From Brachyhypopomus gauderio (taxonomy: Eukaryota; Chordata; Actinopteri; Gymnotiformes; Hypopomidae): a DNA stretch of 64,000 nt. Made by a program: the position numbers and the translations under genes. Numbering within the stretch: the stretch's first letter is position 1; each line of letters opens with the position of its first letter. The notes under the pieces were generated by a model, which made no database searches, was not told where the DNA came from, and saw only the letters and a program-made list of their open reading frames with translations. Shown here one piece after another: positions 56,289-64,000 of the stretch. The stretch covers positions 28,476,489 through 28,540,488 of the forward strand of contig NC_135214.1 of assembly GCF_052324685.1 (NCBI RefSeq), read 5' to 3'.

Positions 56289-59200
56289 GTATTAGTATTA
56301 GAGAGCATACTGGGGTAGTTCTCTCAGGCATAAACTCAGGTCGTTTCTATCACTCATGACAGATGAATGCAGGCCTGGTTTCAACCCCTATACCTCTTTC
56401 CCCCTTGGAAGAACCTCATCCTTTTACCAGTCCTTTTAAGGTCTTCAGTGCTGACCTTTTATGTGTTTTGAAAAGTCTGGGTTTTTTCCTTCAACTTTTT
56501 GAAGCTTGCACTACTTTGTTTTAAGTTGAGGAATGGGACCATATTTCCAAGCTTTTAATGTGCTCTGAGCGTCTGCCATACCACAGGACATGAAAAGGCC
56601 GCTTCTCTCTGTAGAGACCATGAATCATTGAGTGGGTAGGGCCTCCTCAACTCCACCCTCCATCACTAGCCTTTTATCACTTCATGACTGCATTTTTTGA
56701 TTCCCACACTTTTTTTTTAACATATAAAGACCCTTTACCTTTTGACTCCTACGTTTGTTTCACACTTAGTTTTATCTTTACCAAAACCATCTACAAATCA
56801 TTCCAGTTTATCAATCAATCTCACCTTGATTAACCCGTCAAAAAAAAAAAAACAGTAAAAGTACTGGTCAAAGAACTAGGTTAAATAAATTGACCAAACC
56901 AGTAACAGCAGCCCAAACGGATTCTTCTGGTTTCACCAAACAGTGACCCAACTGCAGAAAAACATTGCTGTACTCATGGGTCTCATTTTCTTAGGCTTTT
57001 GACATGCCTTGCCTGTAACAAAGCCCTGCGCTAGTTCCCCAGCGGGATGGAAGGAACCAGATCAAACTACTATTGTGCTTGGACTCTATTGTGCATGATC
57101 GCCATGCTGGGTCCTCCTCCTCAGGGAGGAACTATACCTGAGACTGTAGTGAGAGGGAGACTCCAGCCGTGTGGGAGGTTCCCGCGAGAGGAGCGGCTGT
57201 GGTGGGCCGTTTCTGTGAGAGGAGTGGTTGTGGTGTCAGGTTCACGCGAGATGAGCCCCTCCCAGGACCTGCTGTGGCATCCATGCTGCCACATTACAGA
57301 GACGTCCTTGTGGTCAGCAGATATCTTCTCAAGGGCTCCTCACCTCGGTTGACATTCAGCCCTAAAGCTCAGCTGGCAACCTGAGTGGTTTTATATGTTA
57401 AACACTTTATATCTTAAAAAGCATTTCTCTGTTCACTTTAGAGTGTATAATAAGAAATGTTTTAAGGCTGCTTCTAGTTTTATTTTTTTTCATTGTGCAG
57501 AGAGGCTAAAACCAGCTGTAAAATATGTGAAGGGAAAACACCATTTCCTGATATGCATGAGGAACTTTACTCACTTTACTCACTTTACTCTGAGGAATGC
57601 CAGTGCAGCCTTGGCTGAAACTCACCACCTTTTGTCAATCATTCACTGTCTGAGCATTCGACATACACCAAAGCTCAGGACTCACCCAGTCATATCAGAG
57701 ATACTGACCAACGATTGGATCTGTTTAAGCAGTCTGGCTTAATGCCTGCTGTCCTGTGGCTGGTAAGTGAGGGGGTAAACGGGGCTGCTCCTCTCTGGGC
57801 GCATGGCCTCAATCTGCGCACTGGTGCAGAGAGGGAAAGCACGCAACTGTAATCTGTCCTGTGACAAAGAAGTATTCATGGGAGGGTTAAACTGATTAGG
57901 GGGGAGTGGTGGAGGATCGGGATGGGGAGGGATTTTAGGGGGGCAAAGCAGAAAGCAGAAGGGGGGTGGAGGATGATGGGCTGCCCCCCTTCCTAATTGT
58001 ATTCAAATGAAAACATATCCCAAAATGCAGCAGGGCCATCTTCTCACAAACACATAGAGGGTGGAACAAAGAAGAAGATGGCTAAGGCCTGCGAAACACA
58101 ATCATCCATCCTCTTCCATTAAGCAACCAGTTCAGGTCTCTAGTGCATAGGTGCATTAGTGCATGAGCTTGCGAAAAGTGCAGATATAACAATCACATGT
58201 ACATGCCACTGGCTGCAGACAAAAGAGGCGTTATCTCAGAGGCAGAGGAAAAGACCCGCATAAATAAACCAAAATGGAAAAGATGAACTAAGCTAAACTA
58301 AATGTACCAGGAAGTGGTCCAGACCCAGCCGCAGAGTGCGTTTGAGATCCGCATGCTCGCATTTTTTTCTCTCGTCCCAGAGGAAGAAAATTGTCCTGCA
58401 GTTATGCGTGAAATTCTAATTCCGCTTAGGCGAATTGGTGCACGCTCTGGCGTCTTCAACCAGAGCCGAAGAACCGGTCCGTCCAGAGTGTGGGCGGCGC
58501 AGAGGAGAGCTCGGGCCGCCCCGGGTGAGGCGGCATGGGCTTTTTACACCCTCCACTGCACATCAGACAGACATCTCAGCACAGCAAAGCGGGATGGGGG
58601 TGGTGGTGACATCACGTGATACGTGGGTGTTGGGTGGGGGGTGAACATACCCTAATAGTCACAACATAGGACAAGATGATGAGGGGGGAGGATGAAAGAG
58701 AGAAAGGGATGAACAGGTGTAAAGAGAAGAAGTAGAGCAGGAGTGGAGGAGACACTGGGAGAGGAACACGGAGAGACGCAGGATGCTGAAACAAAACAAT
58801 GTGGCAGGGAGCAGCTAACAGTAAAAGGAGGTGAATTTATGAGGAGGACGCAGAGTGTTAAAGGGAGAGAAAGAAAAGAAAACAGAAACAATTCAAGGAG
58901 AGGACCGGGACGCTTCACAAAGAGAGAATGGAAAGACAGAGGGCGCAAAGAAAGGTGGGAATGAATAGAGAAGGAGTGGGTAGCCGTGGAGGAAGAGAGT
59001 CATGTCTCGTTGTCTTTGTCTGGGATTCTTGGGCTGTGATTGGTTGCCGAGGCACGGCTGAACCAGTCATCATGCCATATAGCTGTGTGTGGAGTGATGG
59101 ACGTGTCTACAAGGTCAAAGGTTACCGAATGCACATTGGTTGCAGAGGGCTTATTGATCCTGAAATCATAAAACCTCTTAAGGAATTTCTGCTGTGTGCA

Positions 59201-61427
59201 TCCCACAAAGGACTGAATTTTTTATGTGCATTCCTCAGTTTTTGTTGTATAGCCTATATATGAAATTTAATTGAATGAATGCACAAGATGGGTTTTTAAT
59301 GTGTCAAAGCAGGATATTGTCTCCAAAATGAGCAAAGTTCTGGAGCTATTTCAAAAGACAAGCTTTTTTAAAACTCAAACATAACTTGCACGTGTCATTC
59401 ACAGGCAGATTTTTTTTTATTCGAGCTGAGATTCAAATAAAAACACTCCCCACCCTTGATCTCTCTTCCTCTCTCTCTCTCTCTCTCACACTCACATATA
59501 TGCACACTTTCGTTCTGTGTCCCCACCCCTCGCATTTGCCTTGAACCTTATCTTTCATGAGCCTTTTACCCAATTTGAATCAAAACATTCCCTTTTTTCT
59601 TCCTTCCATGTCATTTTTCAAAATCACAGACACAAACATTCCCCCTCTCCCATGAAGCACCCTACCTCACAGTTCTTTCACCCTGTCCTGTTTCTACAGC
59701 AACTGAATTCAAATCCAAACTCCCAGCCCCTGGTTCCATCTCTATGGTAACCTGAGAATTAAGGGGGGGAGGAGCCACATTCTGCTCCCATTGATGGATG
59801 GACAGACCGCGGCGGGAAAGGGTTAAGTGTCCAACAGAGGGGCTAGTATTCCCACAGCGCCAGTTGGCATCACATGTGTAGCATGGGTTGAAGATATTGC
59901 ACGTTCACACAGTTCATTTGAGCGTGCGTGTGTACACGCAAGTGTACACTAACTTTTTAATTGAGTGAAATTGAGTTCTGGCACTGAACTCCGTAAAGGT
60001 TCTAGGTTATTGTTCATAGTTCAGAATGGAGAATAATGCTTTTAGGATTGCGGGACAGCGTGTGGCTGGTTTTCCTAATTGCAGTCTGTGCAGAATGATC
60101 TCTGCTGCTGTAATGGAACACAAGCCAGGAGAGAGGAAGAGCAGGGAGGAGCTCGTGAGCGAGATAAGAGTCCAGGTGGCACCACACCTGCTATCACATC
60201 CGTCCACATTTGCCCTCTCCCTGCTCTTTAATAACCACCTTTCCCTTCATCATCCAAGATGACTGAACCCCCCCCCTCCCCTCCCCTCTTTTTTATGACA
60301 ACGTAAACACAGACCCCTCCTTGAAGGGATACACCTCCTTTGGGGGAAGGGATGCCTACAGCAGTTAACCCCTGCAAGTACTCAAACATTTGTGTTCAGC
60401 CACAGCCCTGGGGCCACTGAGACAGTCAGTGTATGCACTATGTATGCATGGCAGCTTTAAAAAACAGGTCCCTTAGGCTCAAAGATCAGCTTGACTGAAT
60501 GTTCTGCCTTTGGGCCCTGCAGCGCTCTCCTGTGGAAGGGACGTGTCCATAGGTCTGACATTCTCAAGACTATACGATGAATCTTGCCTGGCTTGCGACA
60601 AGCATGTGTCCTAAGGTGACATAAAGAGCTTCTTATGTGGTGAAGGTTTGGCTAGTTGTACATTCTGTTAGTGTGTGTGGGGAGTTCAGTTTCATCATCC
60701 TTGTACATGTGAGGTCTAAAAAATGAGCAATAATACCTTCAATGAACACTGAAGAACAATTGACAATACAGGACAAAGCGCAAGATACAGTTATCAACTG
60801 CGTAGTACGACTGCGTAGTACGACTGCGTAGTACGACTGCGTAGTACTGCATCTATGGTTGCATTCACGCGGACATCTGGGCTGAAGCGGGAGAGACAGC
60901 TCCACAAAGACCTGAGGAAGCTTAGTGATCGAAGTCTTAGTCCAAATTAATAGTCCAAATTAGATTACAAGTGTAGTGTACTTCCCTTGCCACGGCGAAA
61001 CAATTTCATGGCTAAGTTGGTGCTGAGTAAATTTTGTTTTCAGCTTTTCTCGCTTGAGAAAATGTGGCTTAATTTCAAATTCCAATGGAGGCCACCAGGG
61101 AAGAGCAAACGCAGGCAGCCCAGCACTGGAGGTGTTATTGTTGAAACCCCCGAAATGTAAAAAAAAAAAAAAAAACATCAGTGAGAAAGCAAGAGAATTA
61201 AAGAGTGGTGGTGGTGGTGGTGGTGGTGGGGGGGGGGTTGGGTCTGAGAGAAAGTAGGGGCCTGTCAATGCTTTGATCAAGCAAATTCAGTAACCAGGCA
61301 ACCCAGTGATCGAGTTTCAAAGCGCCAGGAGTTGTCAGCAGTAGAATGAGGAGAAAAGATGAATGGTGTCCAGAAAACAGGGGAGTCAGCTTTGAGAGAG
61401 ATTTCTGTGTGTGTACAGTAGTCAGTG

Positions 61428-61516
<89 letters not shown>

Positions 61517-61526
61517 TGGGGGGCAG

Positions 61527-61566
<40 letters not shown>

Positions 61567-63695
61567 TCATGTTCGGATGAACACGCAACATCTTTGATGT
61601 ACAACCACGTTTGGTCACACTGAATACTGCAACAATGCATAAAATAATAATAATACATTTTATAATCTTGGGGACTTCCTTTCCAAACTCCACGATGGTA
61701 TTTGACACAAGCACCGTGTAATTGGTTGTTCCCCTTTAGCCCTCAGTCCTAGTCTGCCTGTGTCTCATAGTTTAAGTTGTCTGGCCTTTTAAACAGAGTA
61801 AACCCAGCCACCATAAACTCAGGCAGTGCTGAGTTAGAAGTGTCAGGTTTGGGCTTAACTGTTTGTGACGAGATTATGCCTGTCAGGGGAGACCAGCAGG
61901 TATCGGTGAGCGCAGTTGTACACTCCCTGCCTTAGCACGAATGGCCAGGTTCCTGCTACAAAATATATTGTATAATTGCCTTTCAGCTATTTTGATCTTA
62001 AGTGGTTTGGCATTTCCTGTTTTTGCTAATTGTAGTAATTGCTAACTAAAGGAGCACCTGCTGATTGGGTGACGGCTGCAACCGAGCCGTTTATTCACCT
62101 GTCAAACCACAATGCCATGAATTCATCTCGTCGTGATGAGAGGTCATCAGGGGTTGGTTCTGATTGATTTCTGACCCAAAGTTACCTCACCTGATTTTTA
62201 TAATGGTTGAGTAGGATCGTGTATCTTTTGCCGGTCTCCTCATCACTGTCTGCGCCTTTCTCCGCACCTCCTCAGGACGCGTGTCTCTGGCGCGGGGGGC
62301 GTCTCTGGTGGTGGACAGGCTTACCCTGGAGGATGAGGGCTGGTTCGAGTGTCGCATCCTCCTGCTGGACAGAACCACAGACGAGTTCAGGAACGGCACT
62401 TGGACATTCCTCTCCATCGCTGGTAAGTGAGCGTTTTGAGACTTCTTACAACTTCTGCAAGGATTCATTTGTGACAGAGAATCACTGAGGGATGCAGGCC
62501 TCACTGATGATGTAATATATTACACAGTAGTGAGAAACCAAACACAAACAGTTCATATGTCAGGATAGTGATTTGGTCAAGAAAATATAATTACAATAAT
62601 ATTAATTCATTTAGGTAATCATATTTAGAAGCGCATGGTAGTAAACTTTTATAAATATCCCAACATTATATGCATTTATCCTAAAAAAAATCTCAGTTTA
62701 ACATCACATATGTTGTCTGTTTACAAATGTGTAATGATAAAATCTTTGGATGGTTATGTAGCTAGTGTATTGCAAAGCCTTAGATAAGCTTTTCCAAGGC
62801 TTGATAAAAGAATAACCAGGTTGTGATGCCACTGCATAGCGCTGCGTTTTTGCACCCAGGTATGAGCTTGCTGTAACGTCTGACCACTTTGTTAGAAAGT
62901 GAAGTGCATTTGTGTGCTCAATGTTCACAGCTTCCTCCTATTGTTCCCCCCTTGCCTTTTAACACACATCTGCAAGACGCTCACACACATTGTCACCTTT
63001 CCACATTTCTCAGTGCTACTGCAGTGAGGAGGCACGTCTCCCTGGCCTACACACACTCACATCTCCATGGGGTTACTATAACACTTTATCTCAGTAAAAG
63101 GAAAACGTGATTTCAGTGCTTCGGTGTCGGCATTCTGTATGCATAGGGTGTGTTTACTCTCACAGACTTCACAGAGATGTATCATTGTTTGCAGGTTAGG
63201 AATAGTCTCTTTCATGTCTCTCTCTTTCATGTCACTGTACTCACCAACCTATAGAAAAGCAAGCTTTTTATTTGTGAGTCATTTTAGTCATGAGATTTCT
63301 TTGCCCATAGAAAATGCACATTCAACACTTTAAGTGCTATTAAATGCATGTCTGTTTTACATATTTCCAATTGTTATTTTGTGTGTATTTGGTTAGTAAG
63401 TTGCTGTGAAGCATGATTTTTTAATTGACCCACACCCCACATTTTCAAAGGCTATTTCACAAGGCTAAGGTTATTGTACTGACATGGGTCCACACTGTCC
63501 ACCATTGATGCACGGTAACGGTCTGCTCCTCTCTTCTCTGCAGCTCCTCCAGTGTTCATAAACGTGCCACCAGTTTTTATGGAGCTCCTACTTGGAGAAT
63601 CCCTCACTCTCAGCTGTGGTGCCCATGGCAACCCCACGCCCACTGTCACCTGGAGAAAGGACGATGACAAAGTGGAGTCACATGACAAGATTCAG
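51342..63695 (+). CDS. igsf9: IGSF9/turtle-family adhesion protein, 5' part (four coding exons)
   Basis: IGSF9-type proteins (Drosophila turtle; vertebrate IGSF9 and IGSF9B) are type I membrane proteins with five Ig and two FNIII domains, acting at dendrites and synapses. The exons 51342-51402, 53517-53723, 62276-62422 and 63544-63695 join in phase to 189 codons. Visible: a signal peptide (MGEDRLWFLVITFAAALC); Ig domain 1 with Cys in AELDC, Trp in HVVEWVR, the family block PILIKFGGYMPRVHPSYRGR, and Cys in DEGWFEC; a sequon in RNGTW; then APPVFINVPP and the start of Ig domain 2 with Cys in LTLSC and Trp in PTVTW. The second Cys of domain 2 and everything after lie beyond the window. The 51.3 kb exon begins at an acceptor (51308), so a 5' UTR exon lies upstream. 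The family call is firm; which paralogue is not. Confidence 0.88.
51413..51720 (+). repeat. 60-bp tandem array, five copies
   Basis: The unit begins CTCTATGGTACTTTGATATA and ends CCACTCTACTGTA. Five copies start at 51421, 51481, 51541, 51601 and 51661 in perfect 60-base register, with only a few substitutions. Because 60 is a multiple of three, a repetitive open frame runs through it; it is intronic and out of frame with the neighbouring exon. Confidence 0.96.
52602..52621 (+). repeat. Poly-G run (about 20 G) in G-rich intron DNA
   Basis: The longest of several G runs between 52340 and 52640. The whole stretch is G-rich on the + (transcribed sense) strand. Confidence 0.92.
53471..53509 (+). 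repeat. (TG)n microsatellite against a splice acceptor
   Basis: A pure TG run ending seven bases before the igsf9-type exon at 53517, in the place of a polypyrimidine tract. Confidence 0.96.
53517..53723 (+). CDS. igsf9: igsf9-type exon: first half of Ig domain 1
   Basis: Encodes (C)PSLSTDPVVRARLGG to MPRVHPSYR, with the first Cys and the core Trp of a V-type Ig fold. The acceptor tctcgcag directly follows a TG microsatellite. The donor is G|gtgagt. Confidence 0.92.
54042..54081 (+). repeat. (TG)n microsatellite
   Basis: A pure TG run of about 40 bases. Confidence 0.96.
56213..56290 (+). repeat. (TG)n microsatellite
   Basis: A TG run of about 75 bases with a single GC near its end. Confidence 0.96.
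60800..60848 (+). repeat. 13-bp tandem repeat, nearly four copies
   Basis: The unit GCGTAGTACGACT starts at 60800, 60813, 60826 and 60839, the last cut short. The units contain the palindrome GTAC and are identical. Confidence 0.93.
61207..61238 (+). repeat. (GGT)n then poly-G
   Basis: GGT triplets running into a G run of about ten. Confidence 0.92.
61432..61564 (+). repeat. Compound (TG)n microsatellite
   Basis: Two long TG runs separated by TGGGGGGCAGTG, with a single GC interruption. Confidence 0.96.
62276..62422 (+). CDS. igsf9: igsf9-type exon: second half of Ig domain 1
   Basis: Encodes GRVSLARGASLVVDRL, LEDEGWFECRILLLD and RNGTWTFLSIA. The DxGxxxC motif gives the closing Cys of the domain. 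Acceptor cctcctcag, donor G|gtaagt. Confidence 0.93.
62423..63543 (+). other. igsf9-type intron
   Basis: An intron of 1.1 kb, AT-rich, with no coding signal or clear repeat. Confidence 0.85.
63544..63695 (+). CDS. igsf9: igsf9-type exon: start of Ig domain 2
   Basis: Encodes APPVFINVPPVFMELLLGES through KVESHDKIQ. The acceptor is ctctgcag. The donor CAG|gtgcca is weaker than the others but leaves phase 0, as expected between the two halves of this domain. Confidence 0.85.
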
Positions 63696-64000
63696 GTGCC
63701 AATTTTTGAATTTACACTTGGGGACCAACTGATAAAATTTGTGAGTCACTATAAGGGGGAGGTTGCTGATAGTGAGGTTGAAGACAGTGAGGTTGAAGAC
63801 AGTGACCACATCAGTACATTGAAATTATGTCAGTTATAGATAGATAGATATATAGTGGCTATATAGTGCTACTATATATCTATATATATCTACTATATAG
63901 ATATATAGTGCTACTTCCTACACCTATAACTGTTTTGTAAATGAGAACGGGTAAATTTATACATTCAGATAGACCGGATCACACAAACCACTTCTGTCAT
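63696..64000 (+). other. Start of next igsf9-type intron
   Basis: Begins at the gtgcca donor. Holds a short 15-bp tandem (AGTGAGGTTGAAGAC, about two and a half copies at 63774-63807) and a GATA/TATA-rich, partly palindromic block (63833-63915) of ATATAGTGCTAC-type units. No exon seen. Confidence 0.75.

Larger units (their letters stand above)
53724..62275 (+). other. Large igsf9-type intron (8.5 kb)
   Basis: Contains TG runs (54042-54081, 56213-56290, 61432-61564), a poly-C run at about 54617, GC-richer patches at 54.30-54.50, 55.24-55.40 and 58.43-58.55 kb, and a 13-bp tandem at 60800-60848. The GC-richer patches could be regulatory. No further igsf9 coding exon is recognised here. Confidence 0.7.

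Noticed and set aside
59058..59263. Short open frame with MPYSCVWSDGRVYKVKG
   Set aside because: It lies inside the igsf9-type intron, matches no igsf9 exon or other family I know, and has no convincing splice sites.

Overview
This is a vertebrate nuclear genome window, almost certainly from a ray-finned (teleost) fish. All genes are split by GT-AG introns and lie in long non-coding stretches rich in (TG/CA)n microsatellites. The mobile elements (a tRNA-type SINE with an L2-like tail, a decayed L2 LINE, a hAT element) are of kinds common in fish. The species cannot be named from the sequence.

Layout. (1) 355-4468 (+): the last nine coding exons of dpysl2 (CRMP2, a cytosolic microtubule- and axon-regulating protein). 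They encode residues equivalent to human 181-572, and the 5' part lies upstream of the window. (2) 10358-16440 (-): adra1a, the alpha-1A adrenergic receptor, with two coding exons split by a 4.6 kb intron. It converges on dpysl2, the same gene pair and orientation as on human 8p21. (3) 16.4-38.2 kb: a 22 kb gene-poor interval. It holds two CpG-denser patches (20.1-20.4 and 22.5-22.8 kb) that could be adra1a promoter or 5' exon regions, a SINE (24.54-24.73 kb), CA-rich satellite (25.04-25.64 kb), a 28-bp tandem array abutting an L2 LINE relic (30.0-30.6 kb), and a 34-bp GT-rich minisatellite (35.64-36.22 kb). (4) 38930-41871 (+): tmem230, complete, 120 aa, three coding exons. A likely promoter lies at about 38.28 kb, and an 867-bp hAT element with an 8-bp target-site duplication sits in its last intron. 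(5) 51342-63695 (+): the 5' coding exons of an IGSF9/turtle-family neuronal adhesion protein (signal peptide, first Ig domain, start of the second), running off the right end of the window.

The four genes do not form one pathway. They are neighbours on a chromosome: three have neuronal or signalling roles (dpysl2, adra1a, the igsf9-type gene) and tmem230 acts in vesicle trafficking. The linkage of dpysl2-adra1a with tmem230 is notable, because human TMEM230 lies near ADRA1D on 20p13 rather than near ADRA1A. I found no new biochemical system. The best leads are the gene linkage, the dated-looking hAT insertion, and the microsatellites that sit directly against splice acceptors or in the tmem230 promoter.
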